Below, piece after piece: positions 22,595 to 32,020 of a stretch of DNA of 64,000 bases. The DNA comes from an uncultured Flavobacteriaceae bacterium (GTDB taxonomy: Bacteria > Bacteroidota > Bacteroidia > Flavobacteriales > Flavobacteriaceae), in assembly GCA_913030895.1 (NCBI GenBank), contig CAJWGK010000003.1, positions 1 to 64,000 of the forward strand, in the 5' to 3' direction. The position numbers and the translations under genes are program-made. The stretch's first letter is position 1, and each line of letters opens with the position of its first letter. The notes under the pieces were generated by a model, which made no database searches, was not told the DNA's origin, and worked only from the letters and a program-made list of their open reading frames with translations.

Positions 22595-24181
22595 TTAAAA
22601 CTCTGAGGTGAAATGAAAAGTAATCTCGGGATATTTTTGTTGTGCCATCTGAAGGGAAAAAGCGGAGTCTGCCAAATAAACCAACTGGTCTTGTTTGTCC
22701 TTTGCTAAAAACTTCTGCTTGACCTTAAGAAAGTCTTGATAGTTAGTGTTTTCAGAATTTTCGGTGCTGATCCAACAGGCTTTATAAACATTCAAATTAT
22801 CAAAAGTACATTTGGCGGTATATTCGTGTTCTAGGCGGTATTGTATGACCTCAAACTGAAGGGCGCCAACCGTTCCGATAATTTTTCTACCATTAAGGCT
22901 AAGCGTAAAAAGCTGTGCTACTCCCTCGTCCATCAACTGGTCAATCCCTTTGTTGAGCTGTTTGGCTTTCATGGGGTCAGCATTGTTGATGTACCTAAAA
23001 TGTTCTGGCGAAAAACTGGGAATTCCCTTGTATTGAATTTCTTCTCCTGAGGTAAGTGTATCACCAATTTTAAAATTCCCCGTATCGTGCAATCCCACAA
23101 TATCTCCAGGGTAGGAAACGTCAACGACTTCTTTTTTTTCAGCAAAAAAGGCATTGGGACTTGAGAATTTCAGGTTTTTCTTGTGCCGAACGTGGAAATA
23201 AGGAGTGTTGCGTTTAAATTCTCCTGAAACGATTTTTATAAATGCCAAACGGTCGCGGTGGTTGGGATCCATGTTCGCATGAATTTTAAATACAAAACCG
23301 GAAAAATCCTTTTCCTCTGGTTGAATCAATCGTTTGTCAGTTGACTTGGGTAGTGGCGGCGGCGCAATCTCAATAAAACAGTCGAGTAATTCTTGAACAC
23401 CAAAATTATTGAGCGCAGACCCAAAAAAGACAGGTTGTAAATCACCTTCCATATATTCTTTTTGATCAAAACTTGGGTAAACTCCCTCCACCAATTCTAG
23501 GGATTCTTTCAGCTCCTCCATCGCTGTAGTTCCGATGGCTTTTAGTAAACCGTCATCTTCCAAAGTTTCATAAGCAATCGTTTCGGCAATTTTTTGTTTA
23601 TCGGTAGCTTCGAAGATTTGGATGTTTTTTTTCCAAAGATTATAAATGCCTTTAAAATTGTATCCCATGCCAATAGGAAAACTCAGCGGAGTAACGCGCA
23701 ATCCCAATTTCGTTTCTACCTCGTCCAGTAGGTCAAAAGCATCCTTTCCTTCTCGATCTAGTTTGTTGATAAAAACAATCATCGGAATCTTCCTCATCCG
23801 ACAAACTTCCACCAGTTTTTCCGTTTGTTCCTCCACCCCTTTGGCGACATCAATCACCACAATCACACTGTCTACGGCAGTTAGTGTCCTAAAAGTATCT
23901 TCGGCAAAATCTTTATGCCCAGGAGTATCGAGGATGTTAATTTTTTTGTTTCGGTAATTGAATGCTAAAACTGAAGTAGCAACCGAAATCCCCCTTTGGC
24001 GCTCAATCTCCATAAAATCGCTTGTCGCTCCTTTTTTGATTTTATTCGATTTAACAGCTCCTGCCTCCTGAATGGCACCACCATAAAGCAATAGCTTTTC
24101 TGTTAGTGTGGTCTTTCCAGCATCTGGGTGGGAAATGATACCGAAGGTGCGTCGCTTTTGAATCTCCTCGAGGAATTCCAT
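22595..24181 (-). CDS. prfC: Peptide chain release factor 3
   Basis: RRTFGIISHPDAGKTTLTEKLLLYGGAIQEAGAVK; 528 aa. Confidence 0.97.
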   Translation of the reverse strand: MEFLEEIQKRRTFGIISHPDAGKTTLTEKLLLYGGAIQEAGAVKSNKIKKGATSDFMEIERQRGISVATSVLAFNYRNKKINILDTPGHKDFAEDTFRTLTAVDSVIVVIDVAKGVEEQTEKLVEVCRMRKIPMIVFINKLDREGKDAFDLLDEVETKLGLRVTPLSFPIGMGYNFKGIYNLWKKNIQIFEATDKQKIAETIAYETLEDDGLLKAIGTTAMEELKESLELVEGVYPSFDQKEYMEGDLQPVFFGSALNNFGVQELLDCFIEIAPPPLPKSTDKRLIQPEEKDFSGFVFKIHANMDPNHRDRLAFIKIVSGEFKRNTPYFHVRHKKNLKFSSPNAFFAEKKEVVDVSYPGDIVGLHDTGNFKIGDTLTSGEEIQYKGIPSFSPEHFRYINNADPMKAKQLNKGIDQLMDEGVAQLFTLSLNGRKIIGTVGALQFEVIQYRLEHEYTAKCTFDNLNVYKACWISTENSENTNYQDFLKVKQKFLAKDKQDQLVYLADSAFSLQMAQQKYPEITFHFTSEF

Positions 24182-24274
24182 AAATTAAGTTTGCGCAAAA
24201 ATATTATAATTAATTACGTCACTAAAATTTGCTGATAGGTTTTGTGGTATTTATTAGGTAATTTTGGTGAAATC

Positions 24275-24802
24275 ATGGAGAAAGAAAAAGTTGTTTTGGT
24301 CGATCTGGAAGATAGACAAATTGGCACCATGGAAAAAATTGAGGCACATGCCAAAGCGGTCTTGCACCGTGCCTTTTCGGTTTTTGTTCTCAATGCTAAT
24401 CAAGAATTACTTTTACAGCAGCGCGCCTTAGACAAATATCACTCCCCTGGGCTATGGACTAACACCTGTTGTAGTCACCAACGGGAGGGAGAGACCTCAC
24501 TAGAGGCGGGAGATCGCCGGATGATGGAAGAAATGGGAATAACAGTCCCCTTAAAAGAGCTCTTTACTTTTATCTACAAAGCCACCTTTGATAATGGACT
24601 TACAGAACATGAATTGGATCATGTTATGGTGGGCTATGGTGAACAGGATCCAATGGTAAACCCAGATGAGGTTGCCGCTTTTAAGTGGATGTCTTTAGAA
24701 GCCATCGAAAAAGACCTGATCGAAAATCCTAAAAATTATACGGTTTGGTTTGCCATAATTTTTGATCGATTTTATAAACACATTAAAAACCAAAAAAAAT
24801 AA
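24275..24802 (+). CDS. idi: Isopentenyl-diphosphate delta-isomerase type 1
   Basis: Start reassigned to ATG 24275; SPGLWTNTCCSHQREGET and Nudix-type GDRRMMEEMGI motifs. Confidence 0.93.
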   Translation: MEKEKVVLVDLEDRQIGTMEKIEAHAKAVLHRAFSVFVLNANQELLLQQRALDKYHSPGLWTNTCCSHQREGETSLEAGDRRMMEEMGITVPLKELFTFIYKATFDNGLTEHELDHVMVGYGEQDPMVNPDEVAAFKWMSLEAIEKDLIENPKNYTVWFAIIFDRFYKHIKNQKK

Positions 24803-25209
24803 TGAGGGTAACTGTTTGCAGAAAAGCGCATTTTAATGCTGCACATCGACTTTTTGTAAAGTCCTGGGATGATCAAAAAAATGAAACCGTTTTTGGGAAA
24901 TGCTCCAATCCTCATTACCATGGGCACAACTATGAGCTGATTGTCAATGTAACAGGAACGATTGATCCGGTGACGGGCTATGTCATGGACATGAAAGAGC
25001 TAAAAGATCTCATTAAAGCGGAAGTGGAAGATGCCTTTGATCATAAAAATCTCAATTTACAGGTTCCTGAGTTTGCTGATTTGATTCCTTCTGCCGAAAA
25101 TATTGCTGTGGTGATTTACAATAAATTATTGCCTCATTTGGATGAGGACAAATCCTTGGAGATCGTCCTATACGAAACCCCAAGAAATTTTGTGAAATAC
25201 AGTGGCTGA
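24802..25209 (+). CDS. 6-carboxytetrahydropterin synthase / 6-pyruvoyl tetrahydropterin synthase family
   Basis: CRKAHFNAAHRL, PHYHGHNYEL, GYVMDMKELK, DHKNLN motifs; start overlaps the idi stop. Confidence 0.9.
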   Translation: MRVTVCRKAHFNAAHRLFVKSWDDQKNETVFGKCSNPHYHGHNYELIVNVTGTIDPVTGYVMDMKELKDLIKAEVEDAFDHKNLNLQVPEFADLIPSAENIAVVIYNKLLPHLDEDKSLEIVLYETPRNFVKYSG

Positions 25210-25236
25210 ATAAGGCCTTAACCTAAAACTAAAATT

Positions 25237-25506
25237 ATGTCTAGTATAAAGTCATTAAAAAAAGAAATCAATAACAGTATTGGAGGATTTATTGAAGAGG
25301 TTTATGCCTGGGAACTTTCTAATCCCGATGCCGACCTCAAAAAAAGCGAAGCACTTGTCGATAATGCCATTAGCCTTTTTGACGACTTGATTGAGAAGAT
25401 TCATAAAGCCAAAATAGCAGGTAAAAAAGAAGGTTTTAAGCCGATTAAGACCGACTTGATTGATCATGTGGCTAAGCTAAATCAAAGCTTAGAGAAACTG
25501 GGTTGA
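25237..25506 (+). CDS. Small conserved-looking hypothetical protein (helical)
   Basis: 89-aa complete ORF in line with the upstream genes. Confidence 0.6.
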   Translation: MSSIKSLKKEINNSIGGFIEEVYAWELSNPDADLKKSEALVDNAISLFDDLIEKIHKAKIAGKKEGFKPIKTDLIDHVAKLNQSLEKLG

Positions 25507-26244
25507 TCACTCTTGTGATTCCACCGCCTTTCGTTCAGCGATAAAGTCAATAAACTTTTTTCCGTATTTGGAGTTTTTAACCTCCGCTGTCAGTTTTGAG
25601 GCTACCGTATCTAAAAATTTGATGTTGGCATCATAGACCTCGGTTAGTGCAATATAGGGCGCGATGACATTGTCCCCATGCGTACTGGCAAAGTTTAGCG
25701 CATACAAGTAGCGTCTTTTAAGAAGGTTGTCCATCGCTTTTTGGATAGAGTCAGTCGCTTGAGGGTTACTATCCGACTGGGCCACTTCGATATATGCTTT
25801 GAAATATTCTAAATTTTTTCCGTCAAATTGGCGGGCGAGTTTGCGGTACTCCTGCAACAACACTTGATTTTCAGAGCCGCTTACCTTGGCACTGCTTTCA
25901 AAGGTTTTTAGCAAAGTATTAATCGTGATTTCCCCTTTTTCTGCAAAAAACATTATGCGATCGTTCAGGCTGTCGCCATCTTCCTTGTTTAGATAGAGGT
26001 AGTAGATTTCCGGGCTTTCGATTTCGGTTTTAAATTGAAATTTAGGTTCCCCATTGATCACTAGCGAGTCTACATCTACCAGAGTCGAGTCCACTATTTT
26101 TTGTAAAAACAAGGTGCCTTTTCTCAATCCTTCAACCTTTCCACTTACATGCATCATCAGACCGCTGGGTTTGGAATTAGATTGACAACCAATCAACACG
26201 ATAAGGAAAATGATTAAGCTAAAAAACAAGATTTTTTTCGACAT
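25507..26244 (-). CDS. DUF4369-like lipoprotein
   Basis: Lipobox LIVLIGC; MMHVSGKVEGLRKGTLFLQKIVDSTLVDVDS start typical of DUF4369. Confidence 0.75.
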   Translation of the reverse strand: MSKKILFFSLIIFLIVLIGCQSNSKPSGLMMHVSGKVEGLRKGTLFLQKIVDSTLVDVDSLVINGEPKFQFKTEIESPEIYYLYLNKEDGDSLNDRIMFFAEKGEITINTLLKTFESSAKVSGSENQVLLQEYRKLARQFDGKNLEYFKAYIEVAQSDSNPQATDSIQKAMDNLLKRRYLYALNFASTHGDNVIAPYIALTEVYDANIKFLDTVASKLTAEVKNSKYGKKFIDFIAERKAVESQE

Positions 26245-26388
26245 GGTTTGTTGGGCTTGGTTATTTCTTATTCCAAAAGCCGCCCCAAAGGTAATCCAAT
26301 TTGACTTTTTATAAAAATCAGTATTTGTCCATTGGTAGATTACAGATTTCCTTAAGCTCTAGTTAACAGTAATCGATTTCTTTTGTGT

Positions 26389-26396
26389 TAATTTTG
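26389..26396 (+). promoter_or_regulatory. Candidate -7 promoter element for the S1/P1 nuclease gene
   Basis: TAATTTTG matches TAnnTTTG, 13 nt before ATG 26410. Confidence 0.35.
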
Positions 26397-26409
26397 TCAA
26401 AAATTGCTG

Positions 26410-27174
26410 ATGAATTTTCTTTCATTTATAAGTTTACTGTCTCTATTATTATTTTCCAATGATTGGGGACAAACTGGTCATCGGGTGGTGGGAGAAGTGG
26501 CTACATACCACCTGAGCGATTCAGCGCGACAGGCGGTGGAGGAACTTTTGGACGGTGCCTCTTTGGCAAGTGTGTCAAATTATGCAGATTGGATTCGATC
26601 AGATAGAAATTATGATAAATACCGAACTTGGCATTATGTGAATTACCCCTTCGATCAGGAGTATGAAGCTTCTGAAAAAAATCCCGATGGGGATGTGGTT
26701 CAAGCCCTTCGAAAATGCATTGCTGTGTTGGATGATCCAAAAGAAACTAAAGCATCAAAGGCTTTTTATCTAAAATTATTAGTGCATTTTATTGGAGATA
26801 TACATCAGCCGATGCACGTTTGGCGGATGGAGGATCGTGGGGGAAATGAAATTCGTGTGAAGTGGTTTGGCAAATCGTCAAATTTACATCGTGTTTGGGA
26901 TAGTCAAATGATAGACGATTTTCAGATGAGCTTCACGGAGTTGGCGAATGACCTTCCTGAATTATCTCAAGCAGAAATTGAGGAGATTCAAGGGCAACCC
27001 TTATTGGATTGGGTGGAGGAAACTCATGCCAAAGCACAAGATATATTTGAAAATACTACTCCCAACAGTTCACTTGGTTATTTCTATCGTTACCAATATT
27101 TTGACATGGTCAAAAAGCAATTGTGTCTCGCGGGATTGCGCCTAGCAGCAACGCTAAACGAGCTATTTAAGTAA
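26410..27174 (+). CDS. Secreted S1/P1 nuclease
   Basis: Signal peptide followed by WGQTGHRVVGEVA (N-terminal Trp), HFIGDIHQPMHVW, GNEIRVKWFGKSSNLHRVWD. Confidence 0.92.
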   Translation: MNFLSFISLLSLLLFSNDWGQTGHRVVGEVATYHLSDSARQAVEELLDGASLASVSNYADWIRSDRNYDKYRTWHYVNYPFDQEYEASEKNPDGDVVQALRKCIAVLDDPKETKASKAFYLKLLVHFIGDIHQPMHVWRMEDRGGNEIRVKWFGKSSNLHRVWDSQMIDDFQMSFTELANDLPELSQAEIEEIQGQPLLDWVEETHAKAQDIFENTTPNSSLGYFYRYQYFDMVKKQLCLAGLRLAATLNELFK

Positions 27175-27778
27175 TCTTTCTAAAGGTCAAATTAATTCGC
27201 GGAGAAAGAGGTTTTTTAGTTTTAGGAATTTGATGTAACCAATGATCTTGCATAGGACCTTCCATAAGCAATAAACTGCCGTGGTGAAGTTCCATTTTAT
27301 AGTTTTCACTCTTAATACGGCGGTGTTTAAAATGAAAAAAACGATTCGCCCCAAAACTAATTGAAGCAATCTGTGGGTTAACACCCAGCTCTTTTTCGTT
27401 ATCCGCATGCCAACCGTTGCTGTCAGAACCATCGCGGTAGAGATTTAGTAAAACACAGTTAAACTCATGGTTACAAACGTCCTGCATCCTTTCCACAAGG
27501 GCTAACAATTCAGTAGTCATTGGGTGGGGCTGGAGCGTTAAACCAGCATAGGTATAAGTACTCAGGGAATTGCTGTGCAAGGAAGTCAACCGCGGTTGGG
27601 CATAGATTTTTCCAAACACCTTAACATCATCTTGTTGCCAAGGAATCTTGGACAAAAAGGTACCATAAAAATGATCAGCTTCCTCAGCGGATAAAAAGTC
27701 TCGGTAATACCTAAGTTGAGCATCCGGTAAATCGGGTTGCCAGTCAGCAATAGGGTTAAAGGTTTTTGGCATACCCAA
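27167..27778 (-). CDS. AlkB-like alpha-ketoglutarate-dependent dioxygenase
   Basis: WHADNEKELG, ISFGANRFFHFKHR, HGSLLLMEGPMQDHWLHQIPKT, RINLTFR. Confidence 0.92.
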   Translation of the reverse strand: MGMPKTFNPIADWQPDLPDAQLRYYRDFLSAEEADHFYGTFLSKIPWQQDDVKVFGKIYAQPRLTSLHSNSLSTYTYAGLTLQPHPMTTELLALVERMQDVCNHEFNCVLLNLYRDGSDSNGWHADNEKELGVNPQIASISFGANRFFHFKHRRIKSENYKMELHHGSLLLMEGPMQDHWLHQIPKTKKPLSPRINLTFRKIT

Positions 27779-27938
27779 AAATAAAGGTTTTTAATGAGGG
27801 TTGATATTATGTGATTAAGGATTTTAGATAAATACTATTTTGAATATCGTTTAGGTAAATACCTTAATATTTATTTGAAATTAGTTTTATTTGATACAAT
27901 CAATTTCACTACCATGTAATCATGCTTTTGTCAGGAAT

Positions 27939-29816
27939 CTATTTGATCAGATCAACAGAACGCTTAATAAAAGCAGTTAGCGCTTCTCCTTTAAGAAGGT
28001 TCTGGGACAGTCTCGCCAAATCGAGTGCTTGTTGTATCAAACGTTCGCGTTTTTTTGCTGTTTTGGTGTGTAGGATTTGTCCTACCAGTTCATGATTAGT
28101 GTTCACCAAAAGGGTATACATTTCGGGGAAAGCGCCCATCATACCACCACCGCTTTGTTGCATTTCCTTCATACGTCTCATGAACTCGGGTTGGGTCAGC
28201 ACAAAGGGCAAACTGCTGCTGTCCATGGCTTCCAGTTGAACAGTATATTTTTCTCCAGGCACTACCGTTTCGATAAGTGGTTTAAGTGTTTCTTTTTCCT
28301 CTTCAGAAAGCTTAGAAACAGTGGCTTCTTCTTTTTTGATTAGATTTTCCACCGCATCGCCATCTACTCTAGCAAAAGCGATATTTTCCTTATCGCCCTC
28401 TAGTTTTTGGATCAAATGCGCAATGATGGGCGAGTCCAATAGCAGTACTTTATAGCCCTTGTCTTTTGCTGTTTCTATGTAGCTGTGTTGTTCTTCTGTA
28501 TTTGATGCATAGAGGAAAACTAATTTACCATCTTTGTCCGTCTGGTTGTCTTTAACAGCTGCTTCCAGTTCTTCATAAGTAAAGTATTCCCCAGTTGTAG
28601 TTGGGTAAAGCATAAACTTATCGGCTTTTTCGTAAAATTTATCTTCGGTAAGCATACCGTATTCGATAACCACCTTGATATCATTCCACTTTTCCTCAAA
28701 GGCCTTACGATCTTTTTTAAAGAGTGAACTGAGTTTATCGGCGACCTTTCGGGTGATATAATTACTGATCTTTTTCACTGCCCCATCTGCTTGCAGGTAA
28801 CTTCTGGAAACGTTAAGTGGAATGTCAGGCGAGTCGATAACTCCACGCAGCATGGTTAAAAACTCAGGAACGATACCCTCAACATTGTCGGTTACAAACA
28901 CCTGATTTTGGTAGAGCTGAATTCTGTCTTTTTGCAGGTTGAGGTCGTTTTGAATTTTTGGGAAATACATGATCCCCGTGAGGTTAAAGGGGTAATCTAC
29001 ATTGAGGTGAATATTGAAGAGGGGTTCTTCAAACTGCATGGGGTACAATTCTCTGTAAAAAGATTTATAATCCTCATCTTTTAAATCGGCAGGGGTTTTA
29101 GTCCATGCTGGGTCAGTGATGTTGATAATGTTATCTACCGTTTTGGTTTCGGGTTTGGCGTCCTCTGCAGCATCTTCGGGTAGGGGAAGGTTTTCCTCTT
29201 TGGTGCCAAACTTAATGGGGTAAGGCATAAACTTATTGTACTTACTCAAAAGCTCACGAATGCGAGCTTCCTCCAAAAACTCAGTTGAGTCCTCCGCAAT
29301 ATGAAGAATGATCTCGGTACCGCGTTCTTTTTTATCAGTCTCTTCTAGGGTGTATTCTGGGGAACCATCGCAAGTCCAATGAGCAGCGGGGACATCTTGG
29401 TGGGATTTGGTAATGATTTCCACTTTTTCTGCTACCATAAAAGCGGAATAAAAACCCAAACCAAAATGACCGATAATACCAGCGTCTTTTACGTTGTCCT
29501 CATATTTTTCTAAAAACTCTTCCGCACCTGAAAATGCAACTTCATTAATGTATTTATTAACTTCTTCAGATGTCATTCCCACACCCTCATCGATGATATG
29601 GATTTTCTTTTTGTCTTTATCTACTTTAACTTCAATACGTGGACTTCCAATTTCACCTTTTACTTCACCTACACTACTTAGATGCTTTAGCTTACTGATC
29701 GCGTCAGTAGCATTGGATATCAGCTCTCTTAAAAAAATTTCGTGGTCGCTGTAAAGAAACTTTTTGATTAGTGGAAAGATGTTCTCTACTGCAACATTGA
29801 TTTTACCATTTGCCAT
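27939..29816 (-). CDS. htpG: Molecular chaperone HtpG (Hsp90)
   Basis: SDHEIFLRELISNATDAISKLK; DEGVGMTSEEVNKYI; GHFGLGFYSAFMV. Confidence 0.97.
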   Translation of the reverse strand: MANGKINVAVENIFPLIKKFLYSDHEIFLRELISNATDAISKLKHLSSVGEVKGEIGSPRIEVKVDKDKKKIHIIDEGVGMTSEEVNKYINEVAFSGAEEFLEKYEDNVKDAGIIGHFGLGFYSAFMVAEKVEIITKSHQDVPAAHWTCDGSPEYTLEETDKKERGTEIILHIAEDSTEFLEEARIRELLSKYNKFMPYPIKFGTKEENLPLPEDAAEDAKPETKTVDNIINITDPAWTKTPADLKDEDYKSFYRELYPMQFEEPLFNIHLNVDYPFNLTGIMYFPKIQNDLNLQKDRIQLYQNQVFVTDNVEGIVPEFLTMLRGVIDSPDIPLNVSRSYLQADGAVKKISNYITRKVADKLSSLFKKDRKAFEEKWNDIKVVIEYGMLTEDKFYEKADKFMLYPTTTGEYFTYEELEAAVKDNQTDKDGKLVFLYASNTEEQHSYIETAKDKGYKVLLLDSPIIAHLIQKLEGDKENIAFARVDGDAVENLIKKEEATVSKLSEEEKETLKPLIETVVPGEKYTVQLEAMDSSSLPFVLTQPEFMRRMKEMQQSGGGMMGAFPEMYTLLVNTNHELVGQILHTKTAKKRERLIQQALDLARLSQNLLKGEALTAFIKRSVDLIK

Positions 29817-29928
29817 TTTTTTGTTTTTTTATTTATGTTATTAATGTCAAAAAAAATACCAATTCAAAATAAATGACAGATTGACACAATTATTGTTTAA
29901 TAGTTTTTTAAAAAAGATAAACATTTAT

Positions 29929-29936
29929 TAAATTTG
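29929..29936 (+). promoter_or_regulatory. Candidate -7 promoter element upstream of the TetR-fold gene
   Basis: TAAATTTG, 18 nt before ATG 29955. Confidence 0.35.
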
Positions 29937-29954
29937 TAGTAAATAATTAATTCG

Positions 29955-30608
29955 ATGAGTCAAAAAGAGAACAAAGAAAAACTATCTATAATTACTTCCT
30001 TCATGGATTATACTTTGGAAAATGAACACTATCCAAAGTCCGTGTACAAATTTTGTAAGGATAACAATTTAGATGAGAAGACTTTTTATAAATATTTTGG
30101 TTCGTTGGATGCGGTTAAAAGCATGATTTGGGAATCCTTCTATGACAATGTAATGTCGTTATTGGAAAAGGATCAGAATTTTGATGTTTCCAAACCCAAA
30201 GACAAACTGTTGTCGTTTTATTTCACCTTTTTTGAGGTATTATTGCTCAACCGTAGTTATGTTTTATTTGCCTTGTCAGGAGAAGAAAAAATCCTAAGCA
30301 AGATGGGTCATTTAAGCTCCTTGAGAAAATTGTTTAAGGCGTTCGCCACTGAACTGATCGAAGAAGGAAATAGCGAGAAACCTTCTTACCTGCAACACCC
30401 GCCACAGATTTTTTCGGAGGCGGCATGGGTACAATTAGGTTTTCTACTAAAATTTTGGATGGAGGACACTTCTAAAGCATTTGAAAAAACAGATCAGGCC
30501 ATCGAAAAGTCTGTACAGACTGCCTTTGACGTTTTTGACAATACGCCAGTGTCTACGCTGATTGATTTTGGGAAGTTTTTGTGGAAAGAAAAATTTGTAA
30601 CCAATTGA
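29955..30608 (+). CDS. TetR/AcrR-fold protein
   Basis: N-terminal HTH-like block NNLDEKTFYKYFGSLDAVKSMIWESFYDNV; helical C-terminal domain. Confidence 0.8.
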   Translation: MSQKENKEKLSIITSFMDYTLENEHYPKSVYKFCKDNNLDEKTFYKYFGSLDAVKSMIWESFYDNVMSLLEKDQNFDVSKPKDKLLSFYFTFFEVLLLNRSYVLFALSGEEKILSKMGHLSSLRKLFKAFATELIEEGNSEKPSYLQHPPQIFSEAAWVQLGFLLKFWMEDTSKAFEKTDQAIEKSVQTAFDVFDNTPVSTLIDFGKFLWKEKFVTN

Positions 30609-31915
30609 AGTCACTTGATTATATTCCAACCAACAAAATCGCTAGAGCGGGAAATTTAGTCACCACAGGCATTAAGCTTGGTGGCAACTACATTAAATAT
30701 TACGGTGAAAAAGTACTCAATGTTGAGGGCAGTCGTGAGCGATTGGATGAGGAAAATGCCAAAGACATTTATAACTCCCTCAAGACGCTTAAAGGAAGTG
30801 CTCTGAAAGTAGCTCAAATGTTGAGCATGGAAAAAAACCTATTGCCAAGAGCCTATGTAGACCAGTTCAGTTTGGCGCAATTTTCTGTGCCTCCTCTTTC
30901 TTGGCCTTTGGTAAAAAAATTGATTAGAAAATATCTTGGGGATAACCCCGATTCAGTATTTGATACGTTTGCTGCCCAGTCAAAAAACGCCGCTAGCATT
31001 GGACAAGTCCACCAGGCGACAAAGGATGGGAAAAAACTTGCTGTGAAAATTCAATATCCAGGGGTGGCAGACAGTATCAGTTCTGACTTGAGTATTGTCA
31101 AACCGATTGCCCTCCGGATGTTCAACCTTAAAGGTCAAGACACAGATAAATATTTTAAAGAGGTTGAAAACAAGCTCCTTGAAGAGACAGATTACACACT
31201 AGAGTTGGAACAAAGTCAATGGATTGCAGAACAATGTAAAGACATTCCCTTTCTTAAGTTCCCCACCTATTACCCAGAGTTTTCCGCTGAAAAAATTCTT
31301 ACAATGGATTGGATGCAAGGGTTGCATGTCTCAGAGTACGTCGCCAAGAGCAATACTGACCATACCACTAATAACCAGTTGGGGCAAACCCTTTGGGATT
31401 TTTACATGTATCAGATTCACCATTTAAAAAAAGTTCACGCTGATCCCCATCCTGGAAACTTCCTAATCGATGAAGACCAAAATCTGGTTGCCTTAGACTT
31501 TGGCTGCGTTAAGGCAATCCCTGATGATTTTTACTATCCTTATTTTGAATTGGCAGCACTTGATATTGAAAAAAATCAAGACCGATTTCAGGCCATTTTA
31601 TACGATTTGGAAATTCTGAGAACAGATGACAGTGTAGCCGATGTTGCTTACTTATCTGATTTGTTCGGTCGATTGATTAAGATTTTGACGTTACCTTTTA
31701 CACAAAAAGAATTTGATTTTGGGGATGAAGTATTTTGGGGAGAAATTAATTCTCTGAGTGAAACTTTATCTTCAGATCAGCAATTGCGAAAAATGAATGG
31801 TAATCGAGGGTCTAAACACTTTATCTATATCAACAGGACCTTTTTTGGATTGTACTCTTTATTGTATGACCTAAAGGCTAAAGTGAGTACGGAATCCTAT
31901 CAGAAATATTTTTGA
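30605..31915 (+). CDS. AarF/ABC1/UbiB kinase family protein
   Basis: Likely TTG start at 30605 overlapping the TetR-fold stop (TTGA); AASIGQVHQATKDGKKLAVKIQYPG, KKVHADPHPGNFLID, ALDFGCVK; KVAQ in place of KxGQ. Confidence 0.9.
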   Translation: MKSLDYIPTNKIARAGNLVTTGIKLGGNYIKYYGEKVLNVEGSRERLDEENAKDIYNSLKTLKGSALKVAQMLSMEKNLLPRAYVDQFSLAQFSVPPLSWPLVKKLIRKYLGDNPDSVFDTFAAQSKNAASIGQVHQATKDGKKLAVKIQYPGVADSISSDLSIVKPIALRMFNLKGQDTDKYFKEVENKLLEETDYTLELEQSQWIAEQCKDIPFLKFPTYYPEFSAEKILTMDWMQGLHVSEYVAKSNTDHTTNNQLGQTLWDFYMYQIHHLKKVHADPHPGNFLIDEDQNLVALDFGCVKAIPDDFYYPYFELAALDIEKNQDRFQAILYDLEILRTDDSVADVAYLSDLFGRLIKILTLPFTQKEFDFGDEVFWGEINSLSETLSSDQQLRKMNGNRGSKHFIYINRTFFGLYSLLYDLKAKVSTESYQKYF

Positions 31916-32020
31916 TTGTTCGGCTTTAACTCCCTTGCAACGACCTGTTTTTACTGTTTTTTTTGATAATCTATAAGCCGTACGGCAATCTTTATTAAAT
32001 TGCATTAAAACCAAATTATA

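Noticed and set aside
31224-31427. 67-aa ORF in an alternative frame of the ABC1 kinase gene
   Set aside because: Lies fully inside a well-supported kinase gene with no family features.
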